Source of the DNA: Acididesulfobacillus acetoxydans
Lineage (GTDB): Bacteria; Bacillota; Desulfitobacteriia; Desulfitobacteriales; Desulfitobacteriaceae
Direction of reading: 5' to 3'
Length of the DNA: 64,000 nucleotides
Assembly: GCF_902729405.1 (NCBI RefSeq)
Contig: NZ_LR746496.1
Location: 1,612,001-1,676,000 of the forward strand
The first letter of the stretch is position 1. Each line of letters starts with the position of its first letter. The translations under genes and the position numbers were made by a program. The notes under the pieces were generated by a model that had not been told where the DNA came from, searched no databases, and was given only the letters and a program-made list of their open reading frames with translations. Shown piece after piece: positions 36,101 through 43,788 of the stretch.

Positions 36101-36412
36101 GTCCGCGACGACTCAGTGATCCATATAGATCACCTACAGCCCAAGAAACTGCTCGACTTGCTTCGACAGCTCTGCAAGGGCAAAGATAAACCCGAAGTGG
36201 AACTGTGTAGGCTGTTCAACGCCGAAACGAAGGACGGCAGGAATATGCGGCACTACTCTGACCTGCTTTACTTTGCTGTGAAGTCTATTGTGGATTTGAA
36301 TGAGGACGATTCGATCGACAGTTTCCTTTCAGGCAAGCAAATATCTCTAGCCGCAAACACGATTGACGGATTAGACGATTTCGAACTGGTCTGCTTCGTG
36401 GCTGTAAAGTGA
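33176..36412 (+). CDS. SNF2-type helicase of type III-like R-M cluster
   Basis: 1,078 aa. Motif I is ADSVGLGKTFTALSVIKYY (GLGKT at 276-280), motif II is LVVIDESHNFRNGG (DESH at 362-365), motif III is VLMLSATPVNNSFSDL, and the C-terminal helicase lobe ends in NPVRIIQRFGRIDRIGSRN. The first 250 residues resemble the phospholipase-D-like N-terminal part of this helicase family, but an HxK(x)4D motif is not evident. It probably translocates on double-stranded DNA. It is the first of four co-oriented genes with gaps of about 10 bp or overlaps, ending with a type III endonuclease. Such helicases accompany several defence systems. The exact role here is inferred. Confidence 0.85.
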   Translation: MQMPEMLDNVSRTVKDDLAVTIAKGDKLSVAAACFSIYAYQALKKQLDGIAELRFIFTSPTFLQEKAPKAKREFYIPRLNRERSLYGTEFEVKLRNELTQKAIARECADWIRSKVQFRSNLTGGNISGLMNVVGVKTTTYMPLNGFTTSDMGCERGNNIINPVNKLFAPLSGEYVHMFDQIWNNKSLMQDVTEQVIDGITVAYNENAPEFIYFVAIYNIFNEFLEDISEDVLPNEATGFKETKIWNKLYDFQKDATLAIINKLEKFNGCILADSVGLGKTFTALSVIKYYELRNRMVLVLCPKKLGDNWYTFKENYLNNPIAADRLRYDVLYHTDLSREHGFSDGIDLSKLNWGNYDLVVIDESHNFRNGGDYSGRGDDKRENRYLQLLNKVIRKGVKTKVLMLSATPVNNSFSDLRHQLELAYEGNPTLINDKLDTTKPIDLIFRNAQTAFNRWSKLDPEERTTENLLRFLDFDFFTMLDSVTIARSRKHIEKYYNTAEIGKFPERMKPIPLRPRLTDLESAIDYDEIYDQLMKLNLAIYIPTDFLLESRRAKYVDPSKNIDRAGREIGIRRLMCINLLKRLESSVYSFRITLGRVRTLINSTIADIDDYISGTQRIINTQEFSEDDFDGDDRNTDFFESAGKKLDIDLADMDYISWRHELAEDSEILELLTILIEDVTPDHDTKLQTLLQLIVDKIQHPFNPGNKKILLFSAFSDTVDYLYKEVAPFIKQKFGLDTAMITGTTDGRTTVKLKHADMNTILTLFSPLSKDKELLIPGNPAEIDILIATDCISEGQNLQDCDYCVNYDIHWNPVRIIQRFGRIDRIGSRNDKIQLVNFWPNIDLDKYLELKGRVETRMKASIVTSTGDDNPIDPEEQGDLEYRKAQLEKLQNEVVDIEEMQSGVSIMDLGLNEFRLDLLDYIKHHGELDRTPFGLHTVVAGNGDSPQGTIFILKNRNAEINAHNQNQLHPFYMVYVRDDSVIHIDHLQPKKLLDLLRQLCKGKDKPEVELCRLFNAETKDGRNMRHYSDLLYFAVKSIVDLNEDDSIDSFLSGKQISLAANTIDGLDDFELVCFVAVK

Positions 36413-36422
36413 GGTGGTTCAT

Positions 36423-37040
36423 ATGTTAGGCTTGCCAAAGGCGACCGAGCTTTCAAAACCTCTTTCCAAGAAGGCGATATTTGATAAATTTAAGCCGTCG
36501 CTGACTGACCGCAAGCTGTTTGACGATCAGATAAGCCGCCTTTCGATTGTCGCGGAAATCTCGCCGCAGACAGTGGCGATTAAGGCAAGCGCGGACGTTT
36601 CGGCTGTGTACGTTGTTCTGGTCACGCTTAAGACCGCAGAGTGTGACCAGAAGAACATTACACTCTTGTCGAAGCTGATTGACCAACGTATGCTGTTCGT
36701 GCTTCAATTCGGTGATACGACGCGGCTCGCCGTTTACCGCGCCGAAAAGGTTCTTGTTTCCGAAAGCAAGCCACTTGGCGGATGGAAACTTTCGTTAATT
36801 GGACTTGACCTCGAAGCGATATGGGAGAATGTCATCGCGCAGATTGGCGGCATTGACCTGACCGGCGGTGCAGACCTTGATGCGACCATAGCTGAGAATA
36901 ACCGCCAAGAGAAGTTACACAAGCAAATAGCCGCCCTTGAAAAGAAAGCAATGACCGAACGCCAACCCCGCAGGAAGTGGGAACTTGCCGAGAAGATTAG
37001 ACGATTGAAGATAGAATTAGGAGGAACATCGAATGAATAA
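36423..37040 (+). CDS. DUF4391-family protein
   Basis: 205 aa from ATG at 36423, with GAGGTGG upstream (36411-36417). The central part (VYVVLVTLKTAECDQKNITL, DQRMLFVLQFGDTTRLAVYR) and the C-terminal coiled coil (KLHKQIAALEKKAMTERQPR) match DUF4391 proteins, which recur between helicase and type III Mod genes. Function is unknown; a bridging or targeting subunit is plausible. It overlaps the mod gene by 8 nt. Confidence 0.75.
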   Translation: MLGLPKATELSKPLSKKAIFDKFKPSLTDRKLFDDQISRLSIVAEISPQTVAIKASADVSAVYVVLVTLKTAECDQKNITLLSKLIDQRMLFVLQFGDTTRLAVYRAEKVLVSESKPLGGWKLSLIGLDLEAIWENVIAQIGGIDLTGGADLDATIAENNRQEKLHKQIAALEKKAMTERQPRRKWELAEKIRRLKIELGGTSNE

Positions 37041-38928
37041 TCCAGAAAAACTTGCAATGCGCACACCATCTCTCGCAGATGAGAAATTCGCAGCCCTCGC
37101 AAACTTGTTCCCGAACGCCGTCACCGAGACCATAGACGAGAACGGTTCGGTCGTCCGTGCCATCGACAAGGACGTGTTGGCGCAGGAAATCAATGCTCAC
37201 GTTGTGGAAGGACGAGAGGAACGCTATCAGTTCACGTGGCCGGACAAGCGAAAGAGCATACTGCTCGCTAACACACCGATTGCCGCCGCTTTGCGCCCAT
37301 GTCGTGAGGAAAGCGTTGACTTCGACACAACTGAGAATCTTTATATAGAAGGCGACAACCTCGATGTACTCAAGTTGCTCCGTGAAACGTACCTTAACCG
37401 CGTAAAAATGATATATATCGATCCGCCGTATAACACATCAAACGATTTCGTCTACAATGATGATTTTTCAGAGGATACAGACTCGTTTTTAAGTCGTGAT
37501 GGGCAATTCGACGAGCAGGGCAACAGGCTTGTAAGGAACCTTGACAGTAACGGACGCTTTCACACGGATTGGTTGAATATGATATATCCAAGACTTCGTG
37601 TGGCAAGAGATTTACTTACTGATGACGGTGTTATTTTTATCAGTATTGGTGACGAAGAAGCCAGCAACTTAATTAAAGTTTGTAATGAGGTGTTCGGAGA
37701 AGCAAACTTCAGAAATCAGATTGTTGTTCGGCGAGGAGCCAAATCGGTTCAGGCTCAATTTGATACTTGGGACAAACTTGGTCAGGGCCTAGAATATATT
37801 CTTCTTTACACTAAAAACCCAACATACAGGTTTCCAAAGCAAATGAAGATGTTAGATGAAGCAAAGCAAGGGGGGTGGAATAATCATTGGCGCGGTACAG
37901 ATAGACCAACGATGCGATATCCTCTGTTTGGAATTACTCCTCCGAGTGGCCAATGGCGTTGGGGTAAAGAAAGAAGCGATAAAGCAATTGAGAATTATCA
38001 GCGAATGTTGAATGAAACACATAAAACACAAGAAACTATAATGGACAATGAGATAGACAAATGGTATATTTCGCAAAAAGACGGAACCCTAGATTTATTG
38101 CGACTCTCAAGAAATGGAAAACCAGAACACTATATTGCTCCGACGAACGAGACACTACTCAATAGCTCTTGGGTTGATTTATTGATTGGTAGTTCTTCGG
38201 AAATCACGAAATTATTCGACACAGCGGTTTTTGATACGGCAAAACTCACAGCAGTTATCAAGAGAATGTTGGGTTTTGTAGATAAGGATTCAATTATTCT
38301 TGACTTCTTTTCCGGCTCAGCAACGACTGCCCACGCAGTGATGCAACTTAACGCTGAAGATGGAGGAAAGCGCAAATTTATCATGGTACAGCTTCCGGAA
38401 ATTTGTGCAGAAAATAGTGAAGCGGTTAAAGTTGGTTATAAAACGATATGTGAAATCGGAAAGGAACGGATACGTCGCGCCGGAGCGAAAATTAAAGATA
38501 GCAACCAAGGCCCGCAAGTTGACACCGGTTTTCGCGTCCTCAAACTCGACAGCAGTAACATGAAAGAAGTATACTATGCACCTGACGAGTTTCTAACAAC
38601 GGCGCAGAAGCAGCAGAGTCTTTTCGGCTTTATGGATAATATCAAGGAAGACCGTTCCGATGAAGATTTACTCTTCCAAGTGATGCTTGACCTTGGCATT
38701 CCGCTCTCGGGGAAAATCACGCAAAATAGCGATGTGTTCTCGGTCAACGACAACTACCTGATTGCCTGCTTCAAGCAAGTCGATACCGCCCTTATTACGG
38801 AAATTGCCAAGAAGAAGCCGTACTATGCCGTGTTTCGCGACAGTAGCTTCGTAAACGACAGTGCGATGGTCAATTTCGAGCAGGTGTTTGCCACCTACAG
38901 CCCGAACACGATAAGGAGAGTGCTGTAA
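37033..38928 (+). CDS. mod: type III R-M methyltransferase (Mod), N6-adenine, beta class
   Basis: 631 aa. The catalytic DPPY is at 130-133 (MIYIDPPYNTSNDFVYND). The SAM-binding motif follows late, near residue 420 (ILDFFSGSATTAHAVMQL), which is the beta-class order. The region between them holds the target recognition domain. There (about 37580-38480) the DNA is visibly more AT-rich than the flanking parts of the same gene. Mod confers sequence specificity and, with Res, forms the restriction complex. It abuts res with no gap (stop at 38926-38928, ATG at 38929). Confidence 0.92.
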   Translation: MNNPEKLAMRTPSLADEKFAALANLFPNAVTETIDENGSVVRAIDKDVLAQEINAHVVEGREERYQFTWPDKRKSILLANTPIAAALRPCREESVDFDTTENLYIEGDNLDVLKLLRETYLNRVKMIYIDPPYNTSNDFVYNDDFSEDTDSFLSRDGQFDEQGNRLVRNLDSNGRFHTDWLNMIYPRLRVARDLLTDDGVIFISIGDEEASNLIKVCNEVFGEANFRNQIVVRRGAKSVQAQFDTWDKLGQGLEYILLYTKNPTYRFPKQMKMLDEAKQGGWNNHWRGTDRPTMRYPLFGITPPSGQWRWGKERSDKAIENYQRMLNETHKTQETIMDNEIDKWYISQKDGTLDLLRLSRNGKPEHYIAPTNETLLNSSWVDLLIGSSSEITKLFDTAVFDTAKLTAVIKRMLGFVDKDSIILDFFSGSATTAHAVMQLNAEDGGKRKFIMVQLPEICAENSEAVKVGYKTICEIGKERIRRAGAKIKDSNQGPQVDTGFRVLKLDSSNMKEVYYAPDEFLTTAQKQQSLFGFMDNIKEDRSDEDLLFQVMLDLGIPLSGKITQNSDVFSVNDNYLIACFKQVDTALITEIAKKKPYYAVFRDSSFVNDSAMVNFEQVFATYSPNTIRRVL

Positions 38929-41900
38929 ATGAAATTTCAATTTAAGATACAGCCTTTCCAAACCGAAGCCGCCGAAAGTGTTGTGCGTGTGTTCGCAGGT
39001 CAGCCGAATGTCGGGAAGTCCAAGTACCGCCGTGACATTGGTAGCGAGAGACGACTAAGCGAATCCGAAAGAGCGGGGCGTAGGGGCTTCATTCTCATCT
39101 CCTACGCCGCCTTATCCGATGAGGAAAAGCGGCTTGTCGAGGAGGATTACGAAACCGCTTACCGCAACGAAAACGTGCAACTCTCAAAAGAGCAGCTGTT
39201 AAAAAATATACATGCAGTTCAGACGGCGAATAATATTAAGTACTCCACTGACATTGCCGCTGGGCTTGGTGCGGTGTCGCTTGACGTGGAGATGGAAACC
39301 GGCACCGGCAAGACTTATGTCTATATTAAGACTATGTTCGAGCTCCATAAGGCATACGGCTGGAGCAAGTTCATCGTAGTCGTGCCGAGCATCGCCATCC
39401 GCGAGGGAGTCAAAAAGTCCTTTGAAATGTTGGAAGACCACTTCATGCAGATTTACGGACTGAAAGCACGCCATTTCATCTACAACTCCTCGAATCTGCA
39501 CCAGCTTGATGAGTTCACACAGAACAGCGGCATCAATGTAATGATTATCAACACCCAGGCTTTCAACACCACAATGAATGAGGACAAGAACACCGAGGGC
39601 CGGAGCGGCAACGAGGCAGCGAGGATAATCTACACCAAGCGCGACGAGTTCGGCAGTCGCCGGCCGATCGACGTTATCAAGGCGAACCGTCCGATCATCA
39701 TTCTCGACGAGCCGCAGAAGATGGGCGGAATGGCGACACAAAACGCTCTCAAAAAGAACTTCGCACCACTGTTCTCTCTAAACTACTCGGCAACACACAA
39801 GACGAGCCACAATCTTGTTTACGTCCTTGACGCGCTGGACGCATTCAAGAAGAAGCTGGTTAAAAAAATAGAGGTCAAGGGCTTTGAACTGAAGAATCTC
39901 GGCGGCACGAACCGCTATATGTATCTTGCCGCCATTGTGGTAGATAAAAGGAAGCCGCCTCGTGCCCGGTTGGAGTTTGAAGTCAGCCGTGCGACGGGTT
40001 CACCGAAACGTGAAACGCATCTACTCGAAGTGGGCGACAGCCTTTATACCGCTTCAAAGGGATTAGAGGAATACAAAGGAATCTCTATTGCCGATATTGA
40101 CCCGATACGGGCGACGGTCACGTTCTCGAATGGCGATAGCCTGGCAGCAGGTGAAGCAAGCGGAAACGTCAACGAGGATGATATTCGCCGTATTCAAATC
40201 CGTGAGACGATTAATTCCCATTTTGACAAAGAGGAGACATTATTTGAGCAAGGCATCAAGTGCCTGTCACTTTTCTTCATTGATGAGGTAGCGAAGTATC
40301 GCCAATACGGTGACGACGGCGAGGAGATACTCGGTCAATACGGACGCATTTTTGAGGAGGAATACACTGCCGCACTGAACGAACGACTGACGCTTTTTCC
40401 AACGGCGTATCAAGCCTATCTGCGTGGTATTGAGACCAATGATACGCATCGTGGCTATTTTTCCATAGACAAGAAAGGCCATGTCATAAACAGCAAGGTT
40501 AAGCGTGGCTCCGAGGAGTCCGATGACATTTCCGCTTATGACCTTATCCTTAAAAACAAGGAGAGGTTGCTGTCTTTTGAAGAGCCAACACGGTTTATCT
40601 TCTCTCACTCCGCTTTGCGCGAAGGATGGGATAACCCTAACGTGTTCCAGATATGCACCTTGAAACACTCTGACAACGCCACGGCAAAGAGGCAGGAAGT
40701 CGGCCGCGGTTTGCGACTGTGCGTGAATAGCCTTGGAGAGCGACAGGACTTAGAGGCTTGCGGCGAAACCCTTGTTCATAACGTGAATATGCTCACCGTC
40801 GTCGCAAGTGAAAGTTATGCGGGGTTTGTTGCCGATTTGCAGAGCGAGATTAAGTCCGACCTATACGAGCGCCCAACAAAGGCAAGTGTGGAGTACTTCT
40901 CCGGCAGGACGGTATACCTGAGCGACGAGCAAACACATACGTTTACAGTTGCAGAAGCAACCGCAGTCTACAACTATCTCGTCCGCAATGCTTATGTTGA
41001 TGATAACGGCGGAGTAACAGATACCTACAGAGCCGCAGCCGAAGCAGGCAGCTTCGCGCCGATGAAGCCTGAACTTGCGCCACTTGCCGAGAGCGTTCAC
41101 AAACTGGTACAGGCTATCTTCGATCCAAGCATCCTCAAAGATATGGCGGGCAATGGCCACGACACGAAGGTTAAGGACAACCCGCTGAACGAGAACTGGA
41201 AGGACTTCAAGGAACTCTGGGAGCGCATTAACAAGAAGTACGCCTACACCGTGGAATTCGACGGTGATGAACTCATCAACAAGTCAATTGCCGTAATTAA
41301 CGCAGAATTGAAAGTCGCCCGCTTGTCGTACACCCTCACCAAAGGGTCGCAGGAAGGTACGGACTTTAATGTGGAGCGCACTGAAACAAAAAAGCTCGAC
41401 CGGGCGCACGGCGGTCTTGCAACCTATGATATTATCGGCAAAATTTCGGATGGCACGAGCCTCACGCGTAGGACAGTTACAGCTATCCTTGACGGCATGG
41501 CAAAAGAAAAACTCTGGTTGTTCCGTGAGAACCCAGAAGAGTTTATTGCCAAGGTAGTCGTTATCATTAACAAGCAAAAAGCCTCGGTGGTCGTTGAGCA
41601 CATTACCTACGCCCCAAGCGCAGAGGAACCTTACACGCAAGATATTTTTAATATGAGCCGCGCCTCAGACGAGTATTATAAGGCATTCAAGGCAAAACAT
41701 GCCATTCAGGACTATGTTTTTACGGACGGTTCTGCAACCAACAGCGTAGAGCGTCGTTTTGCCGAGGACGTGGACGTTGCCGACGAAGTAATCGTCTACG
41801 CCAAGTTGCCGCGGGGACCGCGCGGTTTCTATATCCCGACACCTGTGGGTAATTACTCCCCGGACTGGGCAATTTCGTTCAAAAAAGGTGCAGTGAAGCA

Positions 41901-42075
41901 TATCTTCTTCATCGCTGAAACAAAGGGCACGATGGACAGCCTTGAACTCCGTCCGATTGAACAGGCGAAGATCTCTTGCGCAAAGAAGCTGTTCAACGAG
42001 ATTTCTACAACCGGCGTGAAGTACCACGACGTAGACAGTTACCAGAGCCTGCTCACGGTGATGGAGACGCTTTAG
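38929..42075 (+). CDS. res: type III restriction endonuclease subunit (Res)
   Basis: 1,048 aa. Superfamily 2 helicase with motif I VEMETGTGKTYVYIKTMF (near residue 125), motif II IILDEPQKMGG (near 260) and motif VI-like NATAKRQEVGRGLRLCVN. The C-terminal nuclease domain has the PD-(D/E)xK pattern VGNYSPDWAISF followed by FFIAETKGTMDS. Length is typical for Res. It cleaves DNA after ATP-driven communication between head-to-head sites bound by Mod. It appears intact. Confidence 0.93.
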   Translation: MKFQFKIQPFQTEAAESVVRVFAGQPNVGKSKYRRDIGSERRLSESERAGRRGFILISYAALSDEEKRLVEEDYETAYRNENVQLSKEQLLKNIHAVQTANNIKYSTDIAAGLGAVSLDVEMETGTGKTYVYIKTMFELHKAYGWSKFIVVVPSIAIREGVKKSFEMLEDHFMQIYGLKARHFIYNSSNLHQLDEFTQNSGINVMIINTQAFNTTMNEDKNTEGRSGNEAARIIYTKRDEFGSRRPIDVIKANRPIIILDEPQKMGGMATQNALKKNFAPLFSLNYSATHKTSHNLVYVLDALDAFKKKLVKKIEVKGFELKNLGGTNRYMYLAAIVVDKRKPPRARLEFEVSRATGSPKRETHLLEVGDSLYTASKGLEEYKGISIADIDPIRATVTFSNGDSLAAGEASGNVNEDDIRRIQIRETINSHFDKEETLFEQGIKCLSLFFIDEVAKYRQYGDDGEEILGQYGRIFEEEYTAALNERLTLFPTAYQAYLRGIETNDTHRGYFSIDKKGHVINSKVKRGSEESDDISAYDLILKNKERLLSFEEPTRFIFSHSALREGWDNPNVFQICTLKHSDNATAKRQEVGRGLRLCVNSLGERQDLEACGETLVHNVNMLTVVASESYAGFVADLQSEIKSDLYERPTKASVEYFSGRTVYLSDEQTHTFTVAEATAVYNYLVRNAYVDDNGGVTDTYRAAAEAGSFAPMKPELAPLAESVHKLVQAIFDPSILKDMAGNGHDTKVKDNPLNENWKDFKELWERINKKYAYTVEFDGDELINKSIAVINAELKVARLSYTLTKGSQEGTDFNVERTETKKLDRAHGGLATYDIIGKISDGTSLTRRTVTAILDGMAKEKLWLFRENPEEFIAKVVVIINKQKASVVVEHITYAPSAEEPYTQDIFNMSRASDEYYKAFKAKHAIQDYVFTDGSATNSVERRFAEDVDVADEVIVYAKLPRGPRGFYIPTPVGNYSPDWAISFKKGAVKHIFFIAETKGTMDSLELRPIEQAKISCAKKLFNEISTTGVKYHDVDSYQSLLTVMETL

Positions 42076-42108
42076 AAAAAACGATTTTGCACTCAGGAGG
42101 GCTGAGCA

Positions 42109-42162
42109 ATGGATTTTGACAAACAAAAAATTGGCGATAAAAACTCCATCGCACACTGTTAG
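42109..42162 (+). pseudogene. 17-codon stub of a truncated gene after res
   Basis: ATG at 42109 with AGGAGGG upstream reads MDFDKQKIGDKNSIAHC, then TAG. The excellent ribosome binding site, placed right after res, suggests a fifth operon gene whose body was lost when the duplicated module beginning at about 42209 came in. Confidence 0.4.
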
Positions 42163-42386
42163 CATCCGGACAACCTCGTGCACAGGTTACTGCACATTGC
42201 GGGGTTGCGGCATAGGTTTCACTTATTTGTCTGCGAGAGGTGTTATAATTGATGCATGCAGAAGACTCGCCGCTTGCGGGGGACTGGCCCCCGTGAGGAA
42301 TGGTGCGAAGGTCCCAGATGTTCCTGGGATATTGGCAGGAATGTGGGGGAGAATGTCGAAAAGCTGAACAGGCGGACTGGGTTAAC

Positions 42387-42418
42387 GTAGTGCGGAGGGT
42401 TTTACTCCGCTTTGAAAG
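42387..42418 (+). terminator. hairpin GCGGAG/CTCCGC in module A copy 1
   Basis: GTGCGGAGGGTTTTACTCCG forms a 6-bp GC-rich stem followed by CTTTGAAAG. The same hairpin occurs in the second copy near 53951-53975. It could terminate transcripts arriving from upstream. Confidence 0.45.
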
Positions 42419-42421
42419 ATA

Positions 42422-42643
42422 ACGATCTGGTTAGCGGTTTTCCATCATCTTGTTCCGCTTGCCAGTATTGGCGAGAAGTATGTGGTTGACCCGATAAAGG
42501 ATTTGAGGCCAGTCTGCCCAAATTGCCATGCGATAATTCACCGTCGGGATCCGCCACTATCGCCGGATGAACTCAGGGACATAACAAAATCGCTCAAGGA
42601 GGTACACCCCAATGAAGAATTGCGAAATGAAGCTGAACGGTAA
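42422..42643 (+). pseudogene. HNH endonuclease relic, module A copy 1
   Basis: The frame reads HHLVPLASIGEKYVVDPIKD and then LRPVCPNCHAIIHRRDPPLS, a McrA-type HNH motif with the CxxC zinc-ligand pair half and the final His, continuing to a TAA at 42641. There is no start codon or N-terminal half. The 59-aa gene starts inside its 3' end in another frame. Confidence 0.65.
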
Positions 42644-42791
42644 CCTATTGACAATAACGGTTGATATCTCAAAGGAATTTGGCCTGTCGTCTTCGGGGAA
42701 GAGCATCATTATTGCCTCGACCGAAGGCAATGTGTCAATACCCGAGAAGGAGGAGATAAAGATCGGTCTGAATGTCTACAGGAAGCCTTAG
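42612..42791 (+). CDS. conserved small protein, 59 aa, copy 1
   Basis: ATG at 42612 with AAGGAGG at 42597-42603. It reads MKNCEMKLNGNLLTITVDIS, then contains SSSGKSIIIASTEGNVSIP. Both copies in the window keep the frame with mostly conservative or silent changes (two to four residues differ), which indicates a real gene. It is followed after 1 bp by the 198-aa gene. Function is unknown. Confidence 0.65.
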   Translation: MKNCEMKLNGNLLTITVDISKEFGLSSSGKSIIIASTEGNVSIPEKEEIKIGLNVYRKP

Positions 42792-42792
42792 A

Positions 42793-43389
42793 ATGGACTT
42801 ATACGCTCTTGGCATCCTATGGTCCATCGGGAGCCCAATCGAGGACAGATATCCATATTTCATGCTTCGCCACCATGACCGGTATTTCCTCGACGTGGTT
42901 CATGAAGCCCTTAATGTTTCAACCAGCGTTTTTGCGGGAGAAGCCAGAACCGGCTCACAATATAAACTCAAGATATTTAAATTTGATCTAAGGCAATTGA
43001 TTCAATACGGTTGGCAGTCTCGCATCAGCGATCAGCGAAAGTACCCCGATATTTCGGAACATGCCGATTTTATCCGCGCCTATTTTGAGTTGCATAGCAC
43101 CATTGATACTCTTACTGTCCGAAAACGTGGTAAAGAACGAAGGTCTCCCCGTTTGAGAATCTACGGCAACCGATATTTTCTTGACCAGCTAACAGAGGTG
43201 TTGAATTCACAGGCTGAGATATCTCCTAAGCGTGTCCAAAGGGCGACCAAGTATTCGAAGTTCAGCGGAATTCTGTACTATCAAAGTCGCCGGGAGTTAG
43301 AGAAATTGCTTGATTATCTTTATCCTCCGGATGCCTGGTATTTCCATCGGGGATATTATGAACAGTTTAGAGCTGCACTTCACAGATAA
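42793..43389 (+). CDS. LAGLIDADG-like protein, 198 aa, copy 1
   Basis: From ATG at 42793 (1 bp after the small gene). The opening MDLYALGILWSIGSPIEDRY and the later LRIYGNRYFLDQLTEVLN resemble the two repeated halves of LAGLIDADG-type DNA-binding folds, in which helix plus beta sheet is repeated (PYFMLRHHDRYFLDVV in the first half). The canonical acidic catalytic pair is not clear (WSIGSPIED replaces the usual GDG). It may be a regulator or a degenerate homing endonuclease. The copy at 54344 differs at only about seven residues. Confidence 0.55.
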   Translation: MDLYALGILWSIGSPIEDRYPYFMLRHHDRYFLDVVHEALNVSTSVFAGEARTGSQYKLKIFKFDLRQLIQYGWQSRISDQRKYPDISEHADFIRAYFELHSTIDTLTVRKRGKERRSPRLRIYGNRYFLDQLTEVLNSQAEISPKRVQRATKYSKFSGILYYQSRRELEKLLDYLYPPDAWYFHRGYYEQFRAALHR

Positions 43390-43494
43390 GTGGGAACGGT
43401 CCCAAAGTATGACATGGGTGACTAATCGCCCGCCCATTCCCAGATTGGGGAAGGACGTACCATCTTAACAAAGAGGAACTGGTGAGGCTAAAGT

Positions 43495-43740
43495 TTGGAA
43501 AAATATCTAGCGAATTGGTTGGGCAAACCGTGGTGGACCGGAATCTCTGGTGTAGCAGGACTAATAGCTATGACAACAAGTATTTTGTTCGGGGCTTCCT
43601 GTTTTGCAACTAACACAACTGGATCGCTGAGTTTATTTTCATAGGCGCTTTTCTAGGAATTCTGCCAGCCTTATCACGTGACGCTGAACATTGGGAAGAT
43701 CTTTTGAATACCCCTGAGATAGAGGCCGGAAGAGTATGAC
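43495..43740 (+). pseudogene. small membrane protein, frameshifted
   Basis: TTG at 43495 with GGTGAGG upstream gives MEKYLANWLGKPWWTGISGV and a transmembrane stretch (AGLIAMTTSILFGASCF), then a TAG at 43642. A neighbouring frame continues as FIFIGAFLGILPALSRDAEH and ends at TGA 43738, so one indel near 43630 separates two halves of a two-helix membrane protein. Confidence 0.45.
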
Positions 43741-43788
43741 GAGATTTTTTTTGCAAAGCGTGTCTAAACATCAGAATATGGCATTAGG

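Larger units (their letters stand above)
42209..43485 (+). repeat. duplicated module A, copy 1
   Basis: About 1.28 kb, nearly identical over most of its length to 53835-55030 in the same orientation. It contains a hairpin, an HNH endonuclease relic, a 59-aa gene, a 198-aa gene, and a conserved 80-bp tail. The first 150 bp differ by small indels. The two copies flank an 11-kb block, a possible substrate for deletion by recombination. Confidence 0.9.
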
